In this document: one piece after another, positions 13,710-21,755 of the stretch
Position numbering within the stretch: position 1 is the first letter of the stretch
Layout of the letters: every line of letters begins with the position of its first letter
Assembly (NCBI GenBank): GCA_964577665.1
Contig: CAZOBD010000064.1
Coordinates: forward strand, 1 to 21,755
Direction: 5' to 3'
Source: CAYVTD01 sp964577665
Lineage (GTDB): Bacteria > Bacteroidota > Ignavibacteria > Kapaibacteriales > UBA2268
Length of the DNA stretch: 21,755 nt
Translations under genes and position numbers: made by a program
Notes under the pieces: generated by a model
Seen by the model: only the letters and a program-made list of their open reading frames with translations
Told to the model about the DNA's origin: nothing
The model's database searches: none

Positions 13710-14633
13710 ATGACTGTCATCAAAATAAATAATCTAAGCAAAAGCTACGGAGATATTAAAGCCGTAAAGGATATCTCTCTTCAGGTAAAGAAAGATGAAA
13801 TATTCGGCTTAATAGGTCCCGACGGCGCCGGAAAAACAACTATCTTCAGAATAATAGCCACTCTTCTTCTGCCGGACAAAGGTACTGTGGAGGTTTTGGG
13901 ACTCGATGCTGCCGCTGATTTTAAGAAGCTGAGAAAGAAACTCGGGTACATGCCCGGCAAATTCTCTCTTTATCAGGACTTGTCAGTCGAGGAAAATCTG
14001 AAGTTTTTTGCCTCAATTTTTGACACAACCATTGAAGAAAACTATCATCTGATTGAAGATATATATCATCAGATTGAACCTTTTAGAAAGAGAAAAGCCG
14101 GTAAACTTTCGGGGGGAATGAAACAGAAGCTCGCCCTAAGCTGCGCGCTTATACACAAGCCCGAGCTGCTTGTTCTCGATGAACCTACCACGGGAGTGGA
14201 TGCCGTTTCCCGAAAGGAATTTTGGGAAATGCTTGCAAAGCTCCGCAGTCAGGGTATCAGCATTATTGTTTCCACGCCCTATATGGACGAAGCAAGCCTT
14301 TGCGGCAGGGTGGCACTCATTCAGGACGGAAGGCTTCTCGGAGTGGCTGCGCCGAAAGAAATAATCAGTGATTTTCCAAAAAAACTTTACGGTATCAGCA
14401 CTTCAAAAAAATACGAATTGCTTCAAATTATAAGAAAATATGAGAATACACATTCTGTTTTCCCTTTCGGGGATATGTTTCATTACACTGACAAAAATGA
14501 TGAAGCGGATTTGGAAGAAATGGAAAAATATTTTAAAAATAATGGAATCAGCGATTTTTTAATTAAAGAAATCGAACCCGGTATTGAGGATGCCTTTATG
14601 CGAAAAATGCTGACAAAGGATAAAAATGGGTAA
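13710..14633 (+). CDS. ABC-2 transporter ATP-binding protein, first (degenerate) subunit
   Basis: A 307-residue ABC ATPase equivalent to the N-terminal half of E. coli YbhF, which energises a YbhS/YbhR-type ABC-2 exporter at the inner membrane. Walker A reads GPDGAGKT (36-43), with the Asp that is also typical of the YbhF N-half. The signature is KLSGGMKQK (132-140) and Walker B LLVLDE (153-158). Two catalytic-site residues are missing: the Q-loop Gln is Gly83 (YMPGKFSLY), and the H-loop His is Pro190 (VSTPYMDEA). The C-terminal 80 residues are a variable extension. No Shine-Dalgarno is evident before the ATG. It overlaps the second ATPase gene by 8 bp. Drug or toxic-compound export is the usual family role; the substrate is unknown. 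Confidence 0.92.
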   Translation: MTVIKINNLSKSYGDIKAVKDISLQVKKDEIFGLIGPDGAGKTTIFRIIATLLLPDKGTVEVLGLDAAADFKKLRKKLGYMPGKFSLYQDLSVEENLKFFASIFDTTIEENYHLIEDIYHQIEPFRKRKAGKLSGGMKQKLALSCALIHKPELLVLDEPTTGVDAVSRKEFWEMLAKLRSQGISIIVSTPYMDEASLCGRVALIQDGRLLGVAAPKEIISDFPKKLYGISTSKKYELLQIIRKYENTHSVFPFGDMFHYTDKNDEADLEEMEKYFKNNGISDFLIKEIEPGIEDAFMRKMLTKDKNG

Positions 14634-15357
14634 GGAACTCGTAATTAAAGCAGATAAACTGACAAAAAAATTCGGCGCCTTCACTGCGGTGAACAAAATC
14701 AGCTTTGAAGTGGAAAAAGGAGAGATTTTCGGATTCCTGGGAGCTAACGGCGCCGGCAAGACAACCGCAATGAAAATGCTTACAGGTCTTTGGAAGCCCA
14801 GCGGAGGAGAAGCAAGCGTTGCAGGATATGACGTTTACAGGCAGGCTGAAAAAATCAAGCGCAGCATCGGCTATATGAGCCAGAAATTTTCCCTCTATGA
14901 AGACCTGACTGTCGCGGAAAACATTCGTTTTTATGGCGGGGTTTACGGGCTATCAAACAAGGAAATCAAAGAGAAAACAAAGCACCTTTTAGAAAAGCTG
15001 GAGCTTACAGGCTCTGCGGATTCACCTGTCGAGTCACTGCCTCTCGGATGGAAACAAAAGCTGGCTTTTTCAATAGCAATCATACATAATCCGAAAATTG
15101 TCTTTCTGGACGAACCGACCGGCGGAGTTGACCCTATTACACGCCGCAGCTTCTGGGATATGATCTACGAAGCATCCTCAGAAGGAAAAACCGTTTTTGT
15201 AACTACTCACTACATGGACGAAGCAGAATATTGCAGCCGTGTTTCTATCATGGTCAGCGGCAGGATAGAGGCTCTCGACCAGCCGGAAAATTTGAAGAAA
15301 GACTTCAGTGCAGACAGTATGAATGATGTTTTTGTGAAATTAGCGAGAAAGAAATGA
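14626..15357 (+). CDS. ABC-2 transporter ATP-binding protein, second subunit
   Basis: A 243-residue ABC ATPase equivalent to the C-terminal half of YbhF. Walker A is GANGAGKT (39-46), the Q-loop is YMSQKFSLY (Q86), Walker B is IVFLDE (158-163) and the H-loop is TTHYMDEAE (H195). The signature is altered to SLPLGWKQK (137-145) instead of LSGGQ; YbhF's C-half is similar (LPLGFKQ, from memory). It therefore complements the first subunit, which has an intact signature but lacks the Gln and His switches. The 8-bp overlap with the upstream gene points to coupled synthesis of a 1:1 heterodimer. A 250-bp gap with dispersed palindromes separates it from the permease genes. Confidence 0.92.
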   Translation: MGKELVIKADKLTKKFGAFTAVNKISFEVEKGEIFGFLGANGAGKTTAMKMLTGLWKPSGGEASVAGYDVYRQAEKIKRSIGYMSQKFSLYEDLTVAENIRFYGGVYGLSNKEIKEKTKHLLEKLELTGSADSPVESLPLGWKQKLAFSIAIIHNPKIVFLDEPTGGVDPITRRSFWDMIYEASSEGKTVFVTTHYMDEAEYCSRVSIMVSGRIEALDQPENLKKDFSADSMNDVFVKLARKK

Positions 15358-15457
15358 AATTGGGGATAGAAAATTCTGAAAAAGGTTTATCATGTCATTC
15401 CGGCTGGAGCAAAGCGTAATGCGGTGTTTTGAGCGATAGTCGAAATGCCTTTAAGCA

Positions 15458-15472
15458 AGATGTCGGACATCT
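15458..15472. repeat. Shortened copy of the GATGTC palindromic element
   Basis: AGATGTCGGACATCT is an odd-length palindrome (7-bp arms, one central base), preceded by the same TTTAAGCAAGA lead-in as the full copy about 90 bp downstream. It looks like the full element with its centre deleted. About 60 bp earlier, at 15394, a GTCATTCCGGCTGGAGC motif resembles another dispersed element. Confidence 0.6.
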
Positions 15473-15546
15473 GGCAGCGGAAAGTAAGAATAAACAGATG
15501 AACAATTATGATACAAAAAACTTTCAAGGAAAATATTATTTAAGCA

Positions 15547-15579
15547 AGATGCCCGACACCCTAAAGGTGTCTGACATCT
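15547..15579. repeat. Palindromic element, GATGTC/GACATC family (copy 2)
   Basis: Arms AGATGCCCGACACC (15547-15560) and GGTGTCTGACATCT (15566-15579) pair with two mismatches around a 5-nt loop. The right arm GGTGTCTGACATC is identical to that at 3977-3989. It lies 28 bp before the first permease gene. The enclosing 15358-15607 gap holds no gene and no recognisable promoter. Confidence 0.7.
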
Positions 15580-15607
15580 GTAAATAAAAAAAACAAATAA
15601 ATGAACC

Positions 15608-16708
15608 ATGCAGGCATTCATACAATTCATTATTAAAGAAACATATCACATTTTCAGGGACTACCGCACAGTGCTTGTGCTCTTCGGAATGCCTGTTATA
15701 CAGGTAATTCTCTTCGGCTATGCCATACGTACGGAAATCCGCAAAGCTGAAGTCGGGATATGGGACAAATCGAAAGATTACGTTACAAAAGAGATAAGCG
15801 ATAAACTCCTTTCATCAGGATATTATAATCTGAAAGGATATTACAGCGATGAAAATGAGATTGAAAATGACTTTCGTGCGGGAAAAGTCAAGCAGGTTAT
15901 TGTTTTCGAACCGGATTTTGCCTTCAGACTGTTTAAAGAAGGCGTTGCAAATGTTCAGCTTCTTAACGATGCCAGCAATCCAAATGTTGCAAATTTGCTG
16001 AACTCATACACTTCGACGATAATTAACGATTATAACAGGTCGATTTCACCCGATGCGGCAGTTTTGATAGTACCGGAAGTAAAAATGCTGTATAATCCCG
16101 AAATGAGGAGCGTCAACATGTTTGTGCCGGGGCTTATCGCTTTTATTTTGATGCTTGTTTCAGCGCTTATGACATCCATTGCAATTACACGTGAAAAAGA
16201 AACCGGCACTATGGAAATACTGCTGGTTTCTCCTTTGAAACCGGGAGTGATAATTACAGGCAAGGTACTTCCCTATCTTCTGCTCGCTTTTATAAATGCG
16301 CTGACCGTACTTGTTTTGGCAATTACTGTTTTTGACATACCTTTTAAAGGCAGTTTCCTGCTTCTCTTTTTTGAGACTGTCCTTTTTATTTTAACTGCGC
16401 TTTCTCTGGGTATTTTAATTTCAACAATAGCCAAGACACAGCAGACTGCTATGATGATAGCTCTGACAGGTCTTTTAATGCCTACTATGCTTCTTTCGGG
16501 TTTTGTTTTTCCTATTGAGAATATGCCCGTGATACTTCAGATAATCAGTAACTTGATACCGGCAAAATGGTTTTTAATTATCATAAAAGGCATTATGTTG
16601 AAAGGAGTTAACCTTGAGTATTTCTGGGTGGAAACTTTGATTTTAGCTGGAATGATGCTGGTATTTCTGCTTGCGGCTTTGAAAAATTTTAAAATAAGAC
16701 TGGAGTAA
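15608..16708 (+). CDS. ABC-2 type transporter permease, first
   Basis: A 366-residue inner-membrane permease of the YbhS/YbhR/YhhJ class. An N-terminal amphipathic stretch and one membrane helix (about 20-38, ending FGYAIRTEIRKAEV) are followed by a large extracytoplasmic domain (about 40-170). The family hallmark NPEMRSVNMFVPGLIAF (161-177) then leads into five C-terminal membrane helices; a cytoplasmic coupling region reads ITREKETGTMEILLVSPL. The start is the ATG at 15608; an ATG at 15601 is in another frame and closes quickly. It is followed after 4 bp by a paralogous permease, together forming the membrane heterodimer for the two ATPases. Confidence 0.93.
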   Translation: MQAFIQFIIKETYHIFRDYRTVLVLFGMPVIQVILFGYAIRTEIRKAEVGIWDKSKDYVTKEISDKLLSSGYYNLKGYYSDENEIENDFRAGKVKQVIVFEPDFAFRLFKEGVANVQLLNDASNPNVANLLNSYTSTIINDYNRSISPDAAVLIVPEVKMLYNPEMRSVNMFVPGLIAFILMLVSALMTSIAITREKETGTMEILLVSPLKPGVIITGKVLPYLLLAFINALTVLVLAITVFDIPFKGSFLLLFFETVLFILTALSLGILISTIAKTQQTAMMIALTGLLMPTMLLSGFVFPIENMPVILQIISNLIPAKWFLIIIKGIMLKGVNLEYFWVETLILAGMMLVFLLAALKNFKIRLE

Positions 16709-16712
16709 AAAA

Positions 16713-17831
16713 ATGAGAACGCTGATATTTATGCTTCAAAAGGAATTTCTGCACGTTTTCAGGAACAGGCAGATGCTGCCGATGATATTTCTTGTGCCCA
16801 TTGTCCAGCTAATCTTTCTGGGTTACGCCGCAACTCTTGAAATCAAAAATGTTGAATTGTGCGTTGTGGATTTCGATTATTCTTCTCTTTCAAGAAAATT
16901 CGTAGAAAAATTCAAATATTCAGAATATTTCACGATTACAAGCACAGCAAAATCATCAGAACAAGCTAAAAAAATCATAGATAAAAACAAAGCAAAAATG
17001 GCTCTGATTATTCCTGATAATTTTGAAAGAGATATTTTGAAAGCGGAAACATCAAAAATACAATTTATAATTAATGCTGAAGACGGCTCTGCCGCGGGAA
17101 TTATGCAGTCTTATGCCGCCAGAGTAACAGCCGCATTCAATAAAAATATTCTGACTGATTTCAGCTATGCAGTTCCAAGGACTCATGCTCCATATATCAA
17201 CATACAAGAGCGTTACCTTTACAATATCGAGCTTGATTACAAGCAGTACATGGCGCCGGGCATTCTGGTGGTGCTGGTAACGTTTATTGGCATGTTTTTA
17301 ACGGCTATGAACGTTGTAAGAGAAAAGGAAATAGGTACTATAGAACAGCTTAACGTAACTCCCATAAAAAAATATCAGTTTCTGCTCGGCAAGCTTATAC
17401 CTTTTTGGATAATCGGATTGTTTGAGCTTGGCTTCGGTTTGGTTCTTGCAAAATTGATATTCCAACTTCCGGACATTGGAAATATACCGTTGTTATTTGC
17501 ATTGGGATCGGTTTACCTGCTGGTCGTACTCGGAGCCGGCTTGTTTATCTCCACCATAACCGAAACTCAGCAGCAGGCAATGTTTATCTCATGGTTTTTC
17601 ATAGTGATATTCATTCTGATGAGCGGCCTTTTCACTCCTTTAGACAGTATGCCAGACTGGGCACAGACTGTTGCAAAAGCTAATCCCATTGCTCATTTTG
17701 TGGAAATAATGCGGCGTGTGCTCCTGAAAGGTTCCGATTTTTCGGAAGTGAAAGATTTGTTTTACATTCTTTGCATTATGGCATTCATTACGGTCGGCTC
17801 TGCTGTTTTAAGATACAGAAAAACGGTGTGA
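16713..17831 (+). CDS. ABC-2 type transporter permease, second
   Basis: A 372-residue paralogue of the preceding permease with the same plan: LQKEFLHVFRNRQMLPMIF and one membrane helix, an external domain (about 42-175), YKQYMAPGILVVLVTFIGMF, the coupling segment VVREKEIGTIEQLNVTPI, and a final set of helices ending in the conserved NPIAHFVEIMRRVLLKG. A GGAG lies 7 nt before the ATG, overlapping the previous stop region. In E. coli the same transporter includes a HlyD-type adaptor (YbhG). No adaptor or TolC-like gene follows here, because the next gene is smc under its own promoter. Confidence 0.93.
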   Translation: MRTLIFMLQKEFLHVFRNRQMLPMIFLVPIVQLIFLGYAATLEIKNVELCVVDFDYSSLSRKFVEKFKYSEYFTITSTAKSSEQAKKIIDKNKAKMALIIPDNFERDILKAETSKIQFIINAEDGSAAGIMQSYAARVTAAFNKNILTDFSYAVPRTHAPYINIQERYLYNIELDYKQYMAPGILVVLVTFIGMFLTAMNVVREKEIGTIEQLNVTPIKKYQFLLGKLIPFWIIGLFELGFGLVLAKLIFQLPDIGNIPLLFALGSVYLLVVLGAGLFISTITETQQQAMFISWFFIVIFILMSGLFTPLDSMPDWAQTVAKANPIAHFVEIMRRVLLKGSDFSEVKDLFYILCIMAFITVGSAVLRYRKTV

Positions 17832-17968
17832 TTACAAATTATCCAATAGCTTTCTAAAAAGTATAGAATGTCAATCCAGCGTTTGACACAAATTCCATAG
17901 CAACATGACTTTTATTAAAAAGCCGCAATTAATTCCAACTGAATGTGGAAAACTATTTTCTTTCCAAC

Positions 17969-18000
17969 TTTGAAAAATGCCGATGAATTTCTTAAATTTG
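17969..18000 (+). promoter_or_regulatory. Promoter of smc
   Basis: TTTG (17969-17972), a 20-bp spacer and TAAATTTG (17993-18000) match the Bacteroidota promoter consensus perfectly, 44 bp before the smc ATG. The preceding 140 bp after the permease holds only a weak 6-bp inverted repeat (TGTCAA 17869-17874, TTGACA 17883-17888). Confidence 0.7.
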
Positions 18001-18044
18001 TTGTTTGCAAAAATATGAAAATGATTAATTATTTGTTATTATAG

Positions 18045-21000
18045 ATGTATCTTTCTAAACTTGAAGTAGTAGGTTTTAAGTCTTTTGCTCAAAAGACTGT
18101 ATTCAACCTATCCGAAGGGATAGCCGCTATCGTAGGCCCCAACGGCTGCGGCAAGACCAATGTGGTCGATGCTATACGATGGGTGCTTGGCGAGCAGAAA
18201 ACTGCGGTCTTACGTTCCGATTTGATGGAAAATGTGATTTTCAACGGCACTAAGACTCGAAAACCGCTTGGTATGGCTGAGGTTTCCCTTACACTTCAAA
18301 ATAATAAAAACAAACTCCCGCTTGAATATACCGAAGTTACGATTACACGCAGGCTTTTTCGCAGCGGGGACAGCCAGTATCTGCTGAATAACACTCAGTG
18401 CCGCCTCCGGGACATAACCGACCTTTTTATGGATACCGGCATGGGGGCTAATTCATATTCAGTTATTGAATTGAAAATGGTAGAAGCTATCCTTAGCGGC
18501 AAGCCGGAGGAAAGGCGCAGTCTTTTTGAAGAAGCCGCAGGTGTTGTACGCTACAAGCTGCGGCGCAAAGAGGCTAACCGCAAACTTCAGAACGTACAGG
18601 CAGACTTGACCCGCGTGGAAGATATCATATCAGAAGTGCGAAAACTGGTCAATTCTCTGAAAAGACAAGCTGCTAAAACCCGGCGATACAACAAACTTAT
18701 GGAACAGCATAAGGAAGTTGACTTAAATATTCTAAAATTTAAATATCAGCAGGAGAATGCTTATCTCAATGAAAGACAAGAGAAGATTTCCAAGGTAAAG
18801 AGTGAAAAAAAAGAAAGAGAGCTGAGGGTAAAAGAAAGCGAAGATAATCTTTCCGAAATTGAGAAAAAATCTTCCGCACTCGAAAAAGAGTACATTGCAG
18901 CACGCGACCGCGAAACTGAATTAGAGCGGCAAACCGCACAAAAGACAAAAGATATTGCCATTGCTCAGGAAAAAGTGCAGTCCCGCCGCGAAAAGCAGAG
19001 AAGGATTAACAGCGAGATAGAGAATCTTAATCAGGAAATATCTTCCACAACTCAAAACTTAAAGGAAACCCGGCATAATATTGAATATATAAAAAAGGAA
19101 ATTTTCACTAATGGTGAAGCATTAGATGAAAATTCAGAAATGAAAGCATCTGCATACAAAAAGCTGTCGGAACTCCGAGAGCATGTTAATCAGAGAAATG
19201 AGCAGATAATATCTGTTGAAAACCGCATCAGATCATTGAAACAAAGTGAAAGAAGGCTTCTTGAAAGAAAGGAGTCCATTGACCGTAAGATAAAAAGCGA
19301 TTCTGAAAATATCGAAAGGCTGAATAAAGAAATTTCAGAACTGGAATACTCTCTTCAGGAAAAGGTTTCGCTTGATATTAAACTGGAAGGCGAAATAAAA
19401 GATGCAGAAGACAGGCTTAAGCATGCTCAGAGGCGCCAAGAAGAACTGAACAGGCTTCTCGACGAGCAGCGAAGCCGGATAAACGAACTTGACAGAACGA
19501 TTAATTCCAAAAAGAATTCGCTCGAACTTCTTTCAGGATTGATAGACAGCGGCGAAACTGCAAAATATCTCCTCAAAGAAAAGAACTGGAAGCCGGCAGG
19601 CGAAAAAACTCTACTCTCCGAGCTGGCGGGAGCGGACGAGAAATACCGTCTTGCCGTAAATGCTGCTCTCGGCGAAGCTGCGCATTTTTTCGTGGCGGAT
19701 AATAAAAACGATGCCGAAAGTGCATTTGCCCTTTTAAAGCAAAACGACAAGGGCAAAGTTTCTTTCCTGTGCCGCGACAGGATACCCGAAATGCCCCCTC
19801 CCGAAGCTGCACCCGAAGGAAACGGATTTTACGGATGGGCTTCAGAGATTATACGCGTGGATGACAATATTCGAAGCGCTGTCAGGGCAATTACCGGAGA
19901 AACTTTAATTGTGGAAGATATTGAAAATGCTTTTAAAGCTGTTGAGGAAAAAATTGCGGAAAGAGCGGTAACTTTAAAAGGTGAACTTGTAGGAAAAGAA
20001 GGTATTTACCGCGGGGGTTCCGTTACTAAAACAGAAGGAAGAACCATTGGAAAGAGGGAAAGAATTAAAAAACTTAAAAAAGAAATTTTAGCCCTTCAAG
20101 AGGATATTACTGCTGAAAGAAATGTTTTCTCAAAAACTAAAGAAGAACTTTCAAACATTAACATCAACGCTTTGAACGGCGAACTACGCAGTAAAGAATC
20201 CGAAAAAAATAAGAACTCCCAAGAGCTTTCTAAGCTGAAATACCGCCGCGAATCAATAGAAAACAATATCAGCCTGCTCGAGCAAAACAGCAAAAGCCTC
20301 CAAGAAGAGCGGCTGTCTATTGAAAAAGAAAATACTTCTTCCGCTGAAGAACTAGGCGCTTTAGAAAATGATTTAAAAATTTTCAATGAAAAGCTCGCTG
20401 AAATAAAAAAAGACCTTTCCGAGGCTGAAGATAACTATGAGCAGTGGGCAGATTCTACCCGCCAGTCTGAATTGAAAGCCGTTAAGCTCAAATCCGAACT
20501 CGAAAATATGGAAAAAGAAGTTGAAAGGCTCGAACAGTCTGTTTTAAATGCTCAGAACAAAATTCGTCAGGAAAAAGATGAATATCATAATGCAGAAACC
20601 ACCGTCAGCGAGCTTACTAAAAACATCGAGCGTTTCACAAAAGAACTCGAAGAAATAAAAAAACTTTCCGGAGAAGCGGAAGCCAAACGAAAATTTCTTA
20701 AAGAAGAGCTGGACTCTCTTCAGGAACAGGTGCAGAGCTATTCTAACGACTTGAAACGCCTTCGGGAAAGCTACCGCGAAAGTGTGGACAACGTGCACAA
20801 GCTCGAACTCGAGCTGAGCGAGCATCAAACGCAGAGGCGAAATCTTCTCTCAAAAGTGCAGGAAAAGCATGAAATAAATTTGGAAGAAAACAACACGCCA
20901 TTGCCGGGAAATTTCGATTTTGACGACTCTCAGACAGAACTTCTCGACCTAAAAGAAAAGCTGAACACCATTGGAAGCGTCAATTTCCTTGCCCTCGAAG

Positions 21001-21575
21001 AATTTGAGGAGCAGCAAAACCGTCTTGACTTCTATGAAAAGCAGATGAAAGACCTTACCGACTCTGAAAAGAACCTGCAGGAGACAATCGAGGAGATAAA
21101 CAGAACGGCAGAGCAGAAATTTCTGGAAACTTTCGACGATATACAGAAGAATTTCCAAGATTTATTCAAAACTCTCTTCGGAAATGAAGGCGAGGCGAGC
21201 CTGCATCTTGCCGAGGGGAATCCGCTCGAAGCAAATATCGAGATAATCGCCAGGCCTCCGGGCAAGCGGCCCCATGCAATCGACATGCTTTCAGGCGGCG
21301 AGAAGACTCTGACCGCTATTGCACTGCTTTTCGGCATTTATCTCGTAAAGCCCAGCCCTTTCTGCATCCTTGACGAAGTCGATGCGCCGCTGGATGACAG
21401 CAATATCGACAAATTTATCAAGCTTATCCGCCGTTTTTCCGAGGAAACCCAGTTTCTTATCGTTACACACAACAAGCGTTCAATGGCAGCCGCCGATACT
21501 ATGTATGGTATCACCATGCAGGAAGAGGGAATTTCCAAAGTTGTCTCTGCAAAACTTTCAGAAACAGCGGTTTAG
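18045..21575 (+). CDS. smc: Chromosome segregation protein SMC
   Basis: SMC is the ATPase of the bacterial condensin complex, which extrudes DNA loops and organises sister chromosomes with ScpA and ScpB (not in this window). The 1176-residue length is standard. The N-terminal head has FKSF (11-14) and Walker A GPNGCGKT (31-38), followed by VVDAIRWVLGEQ. Coiled coil runs from about 170 to 505, the hinge from about 510 to 665 (ending YRGGSVTKTEG), and the second coiled coil to about 1000. The C-terminal head has signature LSGGEKT (1082-1088), Walker B with D1110 and E1111 in ILDEVDAPLDDS, and the VTHNKRSM switch. There is no Shine-Dalgarno, but the ATG begins the canonical MYLSKLEVVGFKSF. It has its own promoter and is not part of the efflux operon. 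Confidence 0.97.
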   Translation: MYLSKLEVVGFKSFAQKTVFNLSEGIAAIVGPNGCGKTNVVDAIRWVLGEQKTAVLRSDLMENVIFNGTKTRKPLGMAEVSLTLQNNKNKLPLEYTEVTITRRLFRSGDSQYLLNNTQCRLRDITDLFMDTGMGANSYSVIELKMVEAILSGKPEERRSLFEEAAGVVRYKLRRKEANRKLQNVQADLTRVEDIISEVRKLVNSLKRQAAKTRRYNKLMEQHKEVDLNILKFKYQQENAYLNERQEKISKVKSEKKERELRVKESEDNLSEIEKKSSALEKEYIAARDRETELERQTAQKTKDIAIAQEKVQSRREKQRRINSEIENLNQEISSTTQNLKETRHNIEYIKKEIFTNGEALDENSEMKASAYKKLSELREHVNQRNEQIISVENRIRSLKQSERRLLERKESIDRKIKSDSENIERLNKEISELEYSLQEKVSLDIKLEGEIKDAEDRLKHAQRRQEELNRLLDEQRSRINELDRTINSKKNSLELLSGLIDSGETAKYLLKEKNWKPAGEKTLLSELAGADEKYRLAVNAALGEAAHFFVADNKNDAESAFALLKQNDKGKVSFLCRDRIPEMPPPEAAPEGNGFYGWASEIIRVDDNIRSAVRAITGETLIVEDIENAFKAVEEKIAERAVTLKGELVGKEGIYRGGSVTKTEGRTIGKRERIKKLKKEILALQEDITAERNVFSKTKEELSNININALNGELRSKESEKNKNSQELSKLKYRRESIENNISLLEQNSKSLQEERLSIEKENTSSAEELGALENDLKIFNEKLAEIKKDLSEAEDNYEQWADSTRQSELKAVKLKSELENMEKEVERLEQSVLNAQNKIRQEKDEYHNAETTVSELTKNIERFTKELEEIKKLSGEAEAKRKFLKEELDSLQEQVQSYSNDLKRLRESYRESVDNVHKLELELSEHQTQRRNLLSKVQEKHEINLEENNTPLPGNFDFDDSQTELLDLKEKLNTIGSVNFLALEEFEEQQNRLDFYEKQMKDLTDSEKNLQETIEEINRTAEQKFLETFDDIQKNFQDLFKTLFGNEGEASLHLAEGNPLEANIEIIARPPGKRPHAIDMLSGGEKTLTAIALLFGIYLVKPSPFCILDEVDAPLDDSNIDKFIKLIRRFSEETQFLIVTHNKRSMAAADTMYGITMQEEGISKVVSAKLSETAV

Positions 21576-21613
21576 CATCATCTAACAGAAAATCCTTTTC
21601 ATCATACCGCTAT

Positions 21614-21653
21614 TTCTCTTCTTTTTCTTATATAAAAACAAAAAAGAAGAGAA
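21614..21653 (+). terminator. Hairpin terminator after smc
   Basis: A perfect 13-bp stem (21614-21626 with 21641-21653, TTCTCTTCTTTTT paired with its complement) and a 14-nt loop are followed directly by TTTTATTT. The stem is AT-rich and so weak for an intrinsic terminator, but its position 38 bp past the smc stop and the T-run fit. The remaining bases to the window end show no complete gene. Confidence 0.55.
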
Positions 21654-21732
21654 TTTTATTTGCATCGAAATTAAATTATTTCATAACGTAACCTATGATG
21701 TTTCTATTGAAATGAATATCAGGTGTTATGTA

Positions 21733-21755
21733 ATGAAATTTTCCTGCTTATTAAC
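21733..21755 (+). CDS. Possible start of a further gene (3' cut by window end)
   Basis: An ATG with AGGTG 7 nt upstream opens MKFSCLL and runs off the window. The start looks like an export signal, but seven codons cannot establish a gene. Confidence 0.2.

Noticed and set aside
17869..17888. TGTCAA/TTGACA inverted repeat as a terminator or sigma-70 -35 box
   Set aside because: Six-base arms with no T-run, and no -10-like sequence at 17 bp; the smc promoter further downstream is far better.
18761..21538. Minus-strand open frames inside smc
   Set aside because: Same cause: antisense of coiled-coil codons, Ser/Phe-rich, with no ribosome-binding sites or family signatures.
1..21755. Insertion sequences, prophage or integrative element
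   Set aside because: No transposase, integrase, phage structural gene or tRNA-linked direct repeats are seen; the repeats are short and non-coding.

Overview
The window reads as part of a chromosome from the Bacteroidota/FCB group. Three predicted secreted proteins end in the C-terminal sorting domain of the type IX secretion system (T9SS). At least three upstream regions carry the Bacteroidota-type promoter TTTG-N20-TAnnTTTG, and most starts have weak or absent Shine-Dalgarno sequences. Moderate AT-richness, abundant short intergenic palindromes and the metallopeptidase/TolB-propeller/barrel protein would suit Ignavibacteria or a relative, but that placement is inference. No rRNA, tRNA, CRISPR array, integrase or transposase is visible.

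Layout, left to right. (1) The 3' part of a PQQ-type sugar dehydrogenase with a T9SS tail (2-1024), convergent with a MoxR AAA+ ATPase (1123-2109, minus). Upstream of MoxR on the same strand is an AbgT-family transporter (2242-3780). (2) A 560-bp non-coding stretch (3781-4339) packed with interspersed palindromes and an imperfect tandem duplication of period 168 bp. It runs up to the start of a secreted beta-propeller-like T9SS protein (4340-5668). (3) acpS (5851-6228), 2 bp from a zinc-knuckle/coiled-coil protein of the DUF2130 type (6231-7622) that carries a D...ExK nuclease-like pattern. (4) A compact two-gene cassette (7698-8595): a small DUF6922-like protein overlapping an AbiEii-type nucleotidyltransferase toxin homologue. 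(5) A secreted Endonuclease I-family nuclease with Ig-like domains and a T9SS tail (8725-10395). Its stop lies 2 bp from the stop of a 1036-residue periplasmic/outer-membrane protein on the other strand (10398-13508). (6) An ABC-2 transporter operon of the YbhF/YbhS/YbhR type: two ATPases (13710-15357) and two permeases (15608-17831). It is driven from a strong predicted promoter with a 20-bp palindrome over the expected transcription start, and a 250-bp repeat-bearing gap interrupts it. (7) smc (18045-21575), with its own good promoter match and a hairpin downstream.

The most informative points are these. The two ATPases have complementary degenerate motifs, predicting one dead and one live composite ATP site. 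A repressor-type operator sits over the efflux operon's start while no regulator gene is present in the window. The toxin-antitoxin-like pair has a Glu in place of the second nucleotidyltransferase Asp, and an inverted repeat covers its ribosome-binding site. The DUF2130 protein has a PD-(D/E)XK-like core and is tightly linked to acpS. The same palindromic repeat family occurs both at 3958-3989 and inside the ABC operon. I did not find a clearly new multi-gene system.
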